Positions 1-6,338 of a stretch of DNA of 9,578 nucleotides are shown piece by piece. The position numbers and the translations under genes are program-made. The notes under the pieces are model-generated. The model did no database searches and was not told the origin of the DNA. It worked only from the letters and a program-made list of their open reading frames with translations. Position 1 is the first letter of the stretch. Each line of letters opens with the position of its first letter. Origin of the DNA: Pseudomonadota bacterium (lineage in GTDB: Bacteria > Pseudomonadota > Gammaproteobacteria > Burkholderiales > Gallionellaceae); NCBI GenBank assembly GCA_021781695.1, contig JAJXWG010000049.1, forward strand, positions 1-9,578, read 5' to 3'.

Positions 1-266
1 ATGCGCCCGATCAATGCGGCGTTGCCCTGCATGCGGTCTGTGATGTTGTCTGAGAAAAGCACGCGATATTCCCCGCAGGGTTGCAAATACAGGTGTGCGT
101 AGAAGCTTGCCGTGCCCACGATATCGGTGTGCGGCAGTTGCAGTTTCAAGCTCAGATAGTCGATGGCTTCTGCAGGGATGTAGCCAAAGTGATCCTGAAC
201 CGCGATGAGTATCTGCAAAAGGTCGCGTTGAGGATAACGCAGGAGTATCGGGTCAAGCGCATGCAT
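1..266 (-). CDS. hoxF: NuoE-like N-terminal part of NAD-reducing hydrogenase diaphorase subunit, probably HoxF (5' part only)
   Basis: The first 88 codons of a minus-strand gene that leaves the window at position 1. The translation begins MHALDPILLRYPQRDLLQ and carries the thioredoxin-like NuoE/HoxE signature: an AVQDHFGYIP segment (residues 22-31), then DIVGTASFYAHLY (48-60) and CGEYRVLF (64-71). This fold forms the [2Fe-2S] subunit of complex I (NuoE) and the N-terminal domain of HoxF, the FMN/NAD(H)-binding diaphorase subunit of soluble bidirectional [NiFe] hydrogenases. The first two NuoE cluster ligands (C-x4-C) align with S72 and D77 here, so this half of the cluster site is lost. I recall Ralstonia-type HoxF being similarly degenerate, which together with the divergent hypA favours hoxF over nuoE. 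An in-frame stop lies 11 codons upstream of the ATG, and a weak GAGAG site precedes the ATG by 7 nt. A stand-alone HoxE or NuoE cannot be excluded without the rest of the gene. Confidence 0.72.
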   Translation of the reverse strand, partial: MHALDPILLRYPQRDLLQILIAVQDHFGYIPAEAIDYLSLKLQLPHTDIVGTASFYAHLYLQPCGEYRVLFSDNITDRMQGNAALIGR

Positions 267-330
267 GGGCGTACTCTCATGTGCAGGAAGGCTTTCAGTT
301 TACGCTCATGAAAACAGATTTGACAGCGGG

Positions 331-368
331 AGGTATACTGTCGGCCATGCAAGTTTCAGGGGGACGAC
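331..368 (+). promoter_or_regulatory. hypA leader: possible -10 element and strong ribosome-binding site
   Basis: TATACT at 334-339 is a good match to a -10 hexamer, and AGGGGGA at 358-364 is a strong Shine-Dalgarno site 4 nt before the hypA ATG. No convincing -35 hexamer sits 16-18 nt upstream of TATACT; the TTGACA at 320-325 is only 8 nt away, too close for a standard sigma-70 promoter. A very similar arrangement precedes hypB, which is the main support for reading this as a real control region. The 102-bp gap must also hold the promoter of the divergent hoxF-like gene, which I could not identify. Confidence 0.35.
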
Positions 369-710
369 ATGCACGAGATGTCGCTGGCAGAAGGCGTGCT
401 GAAAATCATGGAAGAATCCGCAAGCGCAGAAAGATTCCGGCGTGTGCGCCGCGTGGTGCTTGAAATAGGGAAGCTTTCTGCTGTCGAGCCTGAAGCTATG
501 CGTTTTTGCTTCGAGGCAGTGATGCAGGGAAGCATTGCAGAAGGGGCGGCGCTGGATATCGTCGAAACGGAAGGGCAGGGTTGGTGCGCGCAATGCGCGT
601 GCCATGTGCCGCTTGCGGCATTGTACGATGCCTGCCCGCATTGCGGAAATTTCCCGCTTGGCGTGACAGCGGGCGATGCGATGCGGGTGATAGAGCTGGA
701 GGTCGAGTAG
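369..710 (+). CDS. hypA: HypA, nickel metallochaperone for [NiFe]-hydrogenase maturation
   Basis: A 113-residue cytoplasmic protein of the usual HypA length. The N-terminus MHEMSLAEGV has the invariant Met-His-Glu that binds nickel through the amino terminus and His2. The zinc domain is complete, with two CxxC pairs at C73/C76 and C89/C92 (CPHC); an extra cysteine, C78, lies just after the first pair. HypA accepts nickel from HypB and delivers it to the hydrogenase large subunit after the Fe(CN)2CO group has been inserted. The start is fixed by the conserved N-terminus and by AGGGGGA just upstream. It is divergent from the hoxF-like gene and convergent with the chemoreceptor, whose stop lies 8 bp away. 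Unlike the usual hypAB pair it is separated from hypB by about 4.8 kb, so the two need separate promoters. The paralogue HybF is possible but less likely next to a hox-type gene. Confidence 0.95.
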   Translation: MHEMSLAEGVLKIMEESASAERFRRVRRVVLEIGKLSAVEPEAMRFCFEAVMQGSIAEGAALDIVETEGQGWCAQCACHVPLAALYDACPHCGNFPLGVTAGDAMRVIELEVE

Positions 711-720
711 TTCGCCCGCT
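668..720. repeat. Perfect 9-bp inverted repeat across the hypA/chemoreceptor convergent junction
   Basis: AGCGGGCGA at 668-676 is perfectly complementary to TCGCCCGCT at 712-720, with a 35-nt loop. The left arm is inside the last codons of hypA; the right arm covers the gap and the first two bases of the chemoreceptor stop codon. It could form a GC-rich stem at both transcript ends, but the loop is long and there is no T-tract, so it is not a canonical intrinsic terminator. Chance is a reasonable alternative. Confidence 0.35.
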
Positions 721-2380
721 AGCTTGACGATGCGGCAACTTCGCCGCTGATCTTGAAGCGGTTGACCACTTCGCTCATTTTTATAGAGATGTCGCAAATC
801 ATGTTGGCCGAGTCTCTGGTGTGGTTCGCCGCGATGTTGGAGTTCTTGATGAACTCGGCCACATTGCCTACCTGGACCACGATACCGCGACTTGAGCTCT
901 GGCTGGTCGAAGCCAATTGCTTGATCTTGTCAACCATGGCGATTACTTCCTGCGAGTATTCCTCTATGGTGTGCATCGCAGCGCCCGCAGAATTTGCCAG
1001 CTTCATGGATGCGTTCATTTCAGACACGACCCTGTTCATCATCCCGGTCGATGCGGTCGATGCGGACTGGATTCCCTCTATCTGAACCGAAATCGAACGC
1101 GTCAGCGCTGCCGAATGTTCGGCCAGTTTGCGCACCTCGTCGGCAACCACCGCGAATCCCCTGCCTGTTTCGCCTGCGCGAGCGGCCTCGATCGCTGCAT
1201 TCAATGCAAGCAGATTGGTCTGATCGGCAATCTTGCGGATTTCCTCGACGACCAGAAAGATATTGTTGCTGGAATCTGCCAACGCGTACACGTGTTCGGC
1301 GGCCGTTGCAACGCTGCCTGTGAGCGATTGGAAGTGATCCATTGCGGCGCGTATCGTCTGTGCATTGTCGGCCGCTTCCTTGCCTGATTTAATGGTCAGA
1401 AGGCCGGCTTCTTCGGTGCGTACGGTGATGCTTTCGATCTGGTCCTGTATCTTTATTGCGGCTGAATGTATTTCGGTGGCGGAACTGCTCCCCTGATGGG
1501 CAATCTGTCCTAGTTTGACGGATGCCTGGTGCATTTGCGCGGAAGATACCTCGTTGTGCCTGATGACGCCCATCATCACGGACAAGGTATGCTCAAGCGT
1601 GTCCATCAGGCTATTGAATGACGCGATAGAGTTGCCGATCTCGTCGTGGCGAACAATGGGTACGCGATGCGTAAAATCCAGCGTGGCCGAGATTTTTTTC
1701 ATCGCCGACTCCATCGCCCTGATGGGCAGAACGGTGCTGCGGAACAGCCATATCCCGGATGCGATCACCAGCAGCAGCGTGATCGAGATGGCTGCGGGCA
1801 GTATCTTCAGGTTGCTTGAACTGCTGGACTTGAACAGGTTGACGGCTGCCTCGTTTGAACGCAGTTTCTCGATTCTCAGCGTAGCAAGGGTCTGCAGCAA
1901 CTCGTTCTGGTACGACATCGCGTTTGCCTCGAAGTCCGCAATGGCCATGTCGTTCTGCCCGTTTTTCTTGAATGAAATGCTTTGCTCGACGGCTGCAACA
2001 TATTGCTGGAATTGGTCCTTTAGTTGGTCGATGATCAGTTTTTGCTTCGCGTCGTCGGCAAGCTGCGCATCCAGGCGTTTTTGCACCGATGCCTGAACTT
2101 CCGGCAGTTTGTCGGCCAGCACACTTGAAAGCTGCGTATCGGTGGAATAAACATAAGTCATTCCTTTGATCTGCATGTCCTTGATTTCTGACTCGAGGTC
2201 AGACAAGGCGCCCAGTGCGGGCACCGTTCTGTTGAGTATGGTGTTGATCAGGGCACTGTTGTTTTTGAACTGCAGGGAAACGGTCATTCCGAGCATGACT
2301 ATGGTCAGCGCGGAGATGGCCACCAGAAGAAAAATCCTGGCGCCTATTTTCAGGTTTCTGAGTTTTGTGATTGGTGGCAT
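719..2380 (-). CDS. Methyl-accepting chemotaxis protein (transmembrane chemoreceptor)
   Basis: A 553-residue receptor with the classic layout. It has a short cytoplasmic tail, a first membrane helix (about 16-36), a periplasmic, mostly helical region of about 155 residues (37-192, consistent with a four-helix-bundle ligand domain), and a second membrane helix (193-213). A HAMP linker follows (about 214-267, with the conserved Pro at 219), then a long coiled-coil signalling domain. The hairpin tip that contacts CheA and CheW is intact: IADQTNLLALNAAIEAARAG (384-403) followed by GRGFAVVADEVRKLAE (406-421). The C-terminus ends in a Ser run with no NWETF-type pentapeptide, so it probably lacks the CheR/CheB tether. 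An in-frame stop lies 6 codons upstream of the ATG and no clear Shine-Dalgarno site is seen. The ligand cannot be read from sequence: the periplasmic part has no cysteine and no obvious haem motif. Its position between hypA and hypB makes an energy- or hydrogen-related signal an attractive guess only. Confidence 0.95.
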   Translation of the reverse strand: MPPITKLRNLKIGARIFLLVAISALTIVMLGMTVSLQFKNNSALINTILNRTVPALGALSDLESEIKDMQIKGMTYVYSTDTQLSSVLADKLPEVQASVQKRLDAQLADDAKQKLIIDQLKDQFQQYVAAVEQSISFKKNGQNDMAIADFEANAMSYQNELLQTLATLRIEKLRSNEAAVNLFKSSSSSNLKILPAAISITLLLVIASGIWLFRSTVLPIRAMESAMKKISATLDFTHRVPIVRHDEIGNSIASFNSLMDTLEHTLSVMMGVIRHNEVSSAQMHQASVKLGQIAHQGSSSATEIHSAAIKIQDQIESITVRTEEAGLLTIKSGKEAADNAQTIRAAMDHFQSLTGSVATAAEHVYALADSSNNIFLVVEEIRKIADQTNLLALNAAIEAARAGETGRGFAVVADEVRKLAEHSAALTRSISVQIEGIQSASTASTGMMNRVVSEMNASMKLANSAGAAMHTIEEYSQEVIAMVDKIKQLASTSQSSSRGIVVQVGNVAEFIKNSNIAANHTRDSANMICDISIKMSEVVNRFKISGEVAASSS

Positions 2381-2441
2381 GGGGTGTTGGCCGCGTTAAA
2401 ATTTCATTTTCGCCGATGCATGTTACAAGCTCATGAAGGAT

Positions 2442-2461
2442 GGCATGGTATGCGGCATGGT
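2442..2461. repeat. 8-bp direct repeat, 12-bp period, in the chemoreceptor/GGDEF intergenic region
   Basis: GGCATGGT occurs at 2442-2449 and again at 2454-2461, a start-to-start spacing of 12 bp, immediately before the hairpin at 2463-2483. The pair lies between the divergent chemoreceptor and GGDEF-EAL genes, where a regulator site would be expected. No known binding-site consensus is recognised. Confidence 0.35.
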
Positions 2462-2462
2462 C

Positions 2463-2483
2463 TTTCTGCAGTGAATGCAGAAA
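2463..2483. promoter_or_regulatory. Perfect palindrome TTTCTGCA-N5-TGCAGAAA between divergent signalling genes
   Basis: TTTCTGCA at 2463-2470 and TGCAGAAA at 2476-2483 form a perfect 8-bp dyad around a 5-nt centre. It lies 83 bp from the chemoreceptor start and 31 bp from the GGDEF-EAL gene's ATG at 2515. The symmetry and short centre fit a dimeric regulator's operator as well as an RNA hairpin. No poly-T follows, so it is unlikely to be a terminator. It does not match LexA, FNR or other consensus sites known to me. The 134-bp intergenic region must contain both promoters, but I found no clear -35/-10 pair for either. Confidence 0.45.
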
Positions 2484-2514
2484 TGACTACTGATTATTTA
2501 CTAGGTGTTTGCCT

Positions 2515-5499
2515 ATGGAGTATGCTGTGCATATTCATTTGTCCAATCGCGATATCGCGGAAAATATTCATATGTCCAACGGAACACAGCAGGATGCGGA
2601 ACTATTACGGCTGATACTGAATAGTGCAACGATAGGCATCTGGATGCTGGGTCTTGACGGCGGCATCAGGTTTGGCAACAGATTTTTCTGCAATGCGGTC
2701 GGTGTTGCCGAGGACAGGCTCATTGGCGCCGCGCATTATGCGGATGCTCTGCCGCCTCAGGTTTCGGCTAGCTTCACCAAATCCGATCGCGAGTGTTACG
2801 AGCAGGACAAGCCCCATGTCTCGACGTTATGGCTGCCTTCAGCTGACGGTCGCGGCCACCTGTTTGAAATGACCCGGGTCAAGCTGTTTTCCGCGGAAGG
2901 GAATCTTCTCGGCCTGATAGGGATGGCAGCAGATATCATCGAGCACAGGCGGACAGAAGACAAGTTGCGCCTGATCTTCAAGGTGTTCGAGCATATGCAG
3001 GAGGGTGTGTCGATCAACGATGAAAACGGCAATGTCCTGCATGTCAACGCGGCATTCAGCAGGATCACGGGTTATGCTCGCGACGAACTCGTTGGAAAGA
3101 ATCTGCGCATTCTCCAGTCAGGCCACCAGAGTGCGGCGTTTTACCAGTCCATGTGGCAGTCGGTTGTGAGTACGGGTCATTGGTCCGGGGAGCTTTGGAA
3201 CCTCAGAAAGAGCGGCGAGCTTTATGCCGAATGGCTGAGCATTTCCGCGATCAGGAATGATGAGGGGGAAGTTGCGAACTATGTCGGTATCTCTTCGGAT
3301 ATCACGCAGTTCAAGCAGCATGAAAAGCAGCTCGACCATATCGCCCACTACGATACGCTGACGGGTTTGCCAAACCGCACATTGTTTAACGACAGGTTGA
3401 AGCAGGCCATACTGCAGGCAACGCGCGAGCAGAACATGATGGCCATCTGTTATCTGGATCTCGACGGGTTCAAGCTTGTCAACGATACGATGGGTCACGC
3501 TGTCGGTGACAGCGTCCTGGTCAAGGTCGCCCAGCGCATACAGCAGACCATACGCGGCGGGGATACGGTCGCGCGCATGGGTGGGGACGAGTTTGTCATC
3601 TTGCTGCTGGGGCTTGAGCGTGGCGATGAATGCAGCATTGCGCTGGAGCGCCTGCTTGCCGTCATTGCGGAGCCCATACATGTCGGTGGCAAGGATTTTG
3701 TGCTCGGTGCAAGCATAGGAGTGAGCATCTACCCGCTGGATGACGAACATGCAGACACGCTGCTGCGCCATGCAGACCAGGCCATGTATACGGCAAAGCA
3801 GGCAGGCCGGAACCGTTTCCACATCTATGACCCGGCACTGGATCATCGCGCGCGCAATCAGCAGGAAATGCAAAAGCGCATTAGGCAGGGTCTGAAGGAA
3901 AACCAGTTCGAGCTTTATTACCAGCCAAAAGTCGATCTGTACACAAGAAAAATGGTTGGCGCAGAGGCGCTGATACGCTGGAACCATCCCAAGCTCGGGC
4001 TTCTGACGCCGGCCAGATTTCTGCCTGCCGCAGAAAACAGCGAGATTGACATCGAGCTAGGCGAGTGGGTGATTGCCACGGCTATGAAGCAGATGGCGCT
4101 GTGGCGTGAGACTGGGCTTGACCTTGAAGTCAGCATCAACATTTCAGCCTACCATCTCGGGTCATCCGGTTTTGCGGAAAAATTGCAGCAGCAAATCGCG
4201 CGCTATCCGGAGATGCCGGCCGGACGGCTGCAGGTCGAGGTGCTGGAGACATCCGCATTTGAGGATATCGCAATGGTCAAACTTATCATCGAGCATTGCG
4301 CGAAACTGGGCGTTGGATTTGCGCTGGATGATTTTGGCACGGGTTATTCCTCGCTGTCATACCTCAGCACGCTGCCGGTCAACACGCTCAAGATCGACCG
4401 CTCCTTTGTTCGCAACCTGGAGGCGAACAAGGGGGATCATGCGATTGTCGCAGGCATCATTGCACTCTCGCGCGCATTTGAGCTCAAGACCGTTGCGGAA
4501 GGCATCGAAACAGAGGCGCATTTTGATAACCTGCTCAGGATGGGATGCCAGATCGGTCAGGGATATTTTATTGCGCGCCCGATGCAGGCAGCAGCGCTGT
4601 TTGACTGGTCGAAACAGACAGCGCCTGCGCGTGCCGACAACAAGATGGATGTTTCTGCAAACATGCATAAGGCGATTGAATGCCTGCTCGCCCTGCCTGC
4701 GATGCCAAAAATCGCGCAGGAAATACTGGCGATCAATCTGGCCACTGACGAAGGCGATGAGTTGCTGCTCAAGCTTGCAATGAAAGATGCGGCAATTCTT
4801 GCCAGAATCATCAGTCTGGCAAATTCGCCGATGTTTTATAAATCCAGAAAAGTCCAGTCGATGAAGGATGCCTCTGCAGTGCTTGGCATCAAACGCATCA
4901 AGATGATTGCGCTGGGAATTGCAATGAACTCATCGCTTACACGCAAGCCTGCCGGATTGCTGGATGCCGAAAGCCTGTGGCAGCACAGCATGGCTGTCGC
5001 GCTGGCGATGGAGGTGATTGCGAAAGCCATGCCGCGCAAGATGCGTCCTTCGGAAGAAACGCTCTATCTTGCCGGACTGTTGCATGACATCGGCTATCTG
5101 GTCCTGGATTATATCGATCCGGCAAAAAGCGATCTTTTCCATGCGCGCCTTGCAGCAGAGACTGTTCCAGTTGAAAATCTCGAGGCCGAGATGCTGGAAG
5201 TGAATCACGGCGAACTTGGTGCACTTCTGGCCGAACGCTGGGGGTTAGATCCGGACATTGCCGATGTGATGCGCTACCACCAAGTGGACGGTGTATCGAA
5301 AGAGGCTCCGGGACAGCCGCTTATCGCGATAGCGAATCTTGCGGAAAGGCTGCTGCATAACTTTGGCATAAAGGAAACTGCGTCACGGGAGATAGTCAGC
5401 GAGGAATGGCGTGCGCTGGGCATTGCTGATGAAAAGGTGGATGAAGTCGTCGCCGCAGTCTTCAAGTGTGCCGATGAAGTGGCTCAGGCATTTGGCTGA
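2515..5499 (+). CDS. PAS-PAS-GGDEF-EAL-HDOD multidomain cyclic-di-GMP signalling protein
   Basis: A 994-residue protein with no membrane segment, so probably cytoplasmic. Numbering is from the ATG at 2515. Two PAS/PAC sensor domains come first (about 30-145 and 150-268; the second has the typical ITGYARDELVGKN). Next is a GGDEF diguanylate cyclase domain (about 275-440) with intact GGDEF at 356-360 and an RxxD inhibitory site (RGGD, 347-350) five residues before it. An EAL phosphodiesterase domain follows (about 450-700), with EAL at 484-486, the DDFGTGYSS loop at 605-613 and KIDRSFV and TVAEGIET all present. The C-terminal HDOD domain (about 716-930) has LLHDIGYL at 855-862. Both making and degrading cyclic-di-GMP therefore look chemically possible, and PAS or HDOD input could set the balance. 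The ATG at 2515 has AGGTG 7 nt upstream; TTG at 2509 and ATG at 2572 are alternatives, since the first PAS begins only after residue 28. It is divergent from the chemoreceptor and 49 bp upstream of hypB. Confidence 0.95.
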   Translation: MEYAVHIHLSNRDIAENIHMSNGTQQDAELLRLILNSATIGIWMLGLDGGIRFGNRFFCNAVGVAEDRLIGAAHYADALPPQVSASFTKSDRECYEQDKPHVSTLWLPSADGRGHLFEMTRVKLFSAEGNLLGLIGMAADIIEHRRTEDKLRLIFKVFEHMQEGVSINDENGNVLHVNAAFSRITGYARDELVGKNLRILQSGHQSAAFYQSMWQSVVSTGHWSGELWNLRKSGELYAEWLSISAIRNDEGEVANYVGISSDITQFKQHEKQLDHIAHYDTLTGLPNRTLFNDRLKQAILQATREQNMMAICYLDLDGFKLVNDTMGHAVGDSVLVKVAQRIQQTIRGGDTVARMGGDEFVILLLGLERGDECSIALERLLAVIAEPIHVGGKDFVLGASIGVSIYPLDDEHADTLLRHADQAMYTAKQAGRNRFHIYDPALDHRARNQQEMQKRIRQGLKENQFELYYQPKVDLYTRKMVGAEALIRWNHPKLGLLTPARFLPAAENSEIDIELGEWVIATAMKQMALWRETGLDLEVSINISAYHLGSSGFAEKLQQQIARYPEMPAGRLQVEVLETSAFEDIAMVKLIIEHCAKLGVGFALDDFGTGYSSLSYLSTLPVNTLKIDRSFVRNLEANKGDHAIVAGIIALSRAFELKTVAEGIETEAHFDNLLRMGCQIGQGYFIARPMQAAALFDWSKQTAPARADNKMDVSANMHKAIECLLALPAMPKIAQEILAINLATDEGDELLLKLAMKDAAILARIISLANSPMFYKSRKVQSMKDASAVLGIKRIKMIALGIAMNSSLTRKPAGLLDAESLWQHSMAVALAMEVIAKAMPRKMRPSEETLYLAGLLHDIGYLVLDYIDPAKSDLFHARLAAETVPVENLEAEMLEVNHGELGALLAERWGLDPDIADVMRYHQVDGVSKEAPGQPLIAIANLAERLLHNFGIKETASREIVSEEWRALGIADEKVDEVVAAVFKCADEVAQAFG

Positions 5500-5505
5500 T
5501 CCTTC

Positions 5506-5548
5506 GGAGTATACTTGCCATAACGCAAAGATTTCTCGAGGGGGAGCC
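5506..5548 (+). promoter_or_regulatory. hypB leader resembling the hypA leader
   Basis: TATACT at 5510-5515 is followed by GCCAT, GCAA, TTTC and AGGGGGA in the same order as in front of hypA, ending at a strong Shine-Dalgarno site just before the ATG. The elements lie in the 49-bp gap after the GGDEF-EAL gene, so hypB may have its own promoter instead of relying only on readthrough. No good -35 hexamer is visible 16-18 nt upstream of TATACT; an activator-dependent promoter is one way to explain this. Confidence 0.35.
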
Positions 5549-6325
5549 ATGTGCGGTATTTGTGGTTGTAATCAGACGCTGATCGCAGGACATGCCGCCC
5601 GTCCATCGGGCAAGGCGGTGCGGTTCAGATTGCATAAGCAGGCACCTGAAACGGCGGATGCGGTGCGGCTTGTGAGGATAGAGCGCGACATTCTGGCCTT
5701 GAACAACGATCATGCAGCGGCCAACCGTCGTGCCTTGGCGGAAAGAGGGATATTCGCGCTCAATCTGGTATCAAGCCCGGGCTCAGGCAAAACCACCCTG
5801 CTGGTAAAGACCATCACTGCGTTGAATGGCGCGTTGCCGCTCGCAGTGATCGAAGGCGACCAGCAGACCGAGAACGACGCGGTGCGCATACGTGCTGCAG
5901 GTGCGCCTGCGCTGCAAATCAACACCGGCCGCGGCTGCCATCTGGATGCGAAAATGGTGGGACAAGCGCTGGAGCAGATGAAGTTGCAGGACGACAGCCT
6001 GTTGCTGATCGAGAATGTCGGCAATCTGGTTTGTCCTGCGAGCTTCGATCTGGGCGAGGCGCACAAGGTGGTGATCCTGTCGGTGACGGAAGGGGAAGAC
6101 AAGCCGCTCAAGTATCCTGACATGTTCCGTGCAGCCAGCCTGATGCTGCTGAACAAATGCGACCTGCTTCCCTATGTCGAGTTCGATGCCGACCTTGCGA
6201 TTTCCTATGCGCGCCGCATCAATCCTGCATTGCAGGTGATGCGCATCTCGGCCACTTCAGGCGCGGGCATGCAGGCCTGGCTTGACTGGATAAAGGAAGG
6301 CAGCAGCCAGGCTGCAAGCGCTTGA
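5549..6325 (+). CDS. hypB: HypB, nickel-binding GTPase for [NiFe]-hydrogenase maturation
   Basis: A 258-residue SIMIBI-class G3E GTPase that, with HypA, loads nickel into the hydrogenase large subunit. The N-terminus MCGICGCN contains the high-affinity nickel motif CxxCGC (C2, C5, C7). The G domain has its P-loop at SSPGSGKTT (75-83), EGDQQTENDA (102-111), the metal-site pair C130-H131 in NTGRGCHLDA, C162 in ENVGNLVCP, and the base-specificity motif NKCD (202-205). All the residues expected for GTP hydrolysis and interface metal binding are visible. There is no histidine-rich stretch between the N-terminal motif and the G domain, so nickel storage is not expected. The open frame runs upstream to 5411, but the conserved MCGICGCN and a strong GAGGGGGA site fix the start at 5549. 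The Lon-like gene follows after 13 bp, suggesting a shared transcript. The missing HypA partner is at 369-710. Confidence 0.96.
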   Translation: MCGICGCNQTLIAGHAARPSGKAVRFRLHKQAPETADAVRLVRIERDILALNNDHAAANRRALAERGIFALNLVSSPGSGKTTLLVKTITALNGALPLAVIEGDQQTENDAVRIRAAGAPALQINTGRGCHLDAKMVGQALEQMKLQDDSLLLIENVGNLVCPASFDLGEAHKVVILSVTEGEDKPLKYPDMFRAASLMLLNKCDLLPYVEFDADLAISYARRINPALQVMRISATSGAGMQAWLDWIKEGSSQAASA

Positions 6326-6338
6326 ATGCACTGATGAC

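Noticed and set aside
320..339. TTGACA and TATACT as a sigma-70 promoter for hypA
   Set aside because: Both hexamers are good but the spacer is only 8 nt; they cannot serve together as a normal -35/-10 pair.
306..797. 163-codon minus-strand open frame across hypA
   Set aside because: It runs antisense through hypA and past the end of the chemoreceptor; no domain and no ribosome-binding site were seen.
2397..2418. Sigma-28 (FliA)-like site TAAA...GCCGAT between the chemoreceptor and the GGDEF gene
   Set aside because: The two halves are 11 nt apart instead of about 15, and the site faces the GGDEF-EAL gene and not the chemoreceptor.
3118..3987. 289-codon open frame antisense to the GGDEF-EAL gene
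   Set aside because: It lies opposite well-conserved PAS, GGDEF and EAL coding sequence, has no recognisable domain, and its composition is that of an antisense shadow.
5504..5518. Sigma-54-like GG...GC pattern in front of hypB
   Set aside because: The GG-to-GC spacing is 9 nt instead of 10 and the -24 half is a poor match to TGGCAC.
5411..5548. 46-codon N-terminal extension of HypB
   Set aside because: It overlaps the end of the HDOD gene in another frame, and the conserved MCGICGCN start with its strong ribosome site is at 5549.
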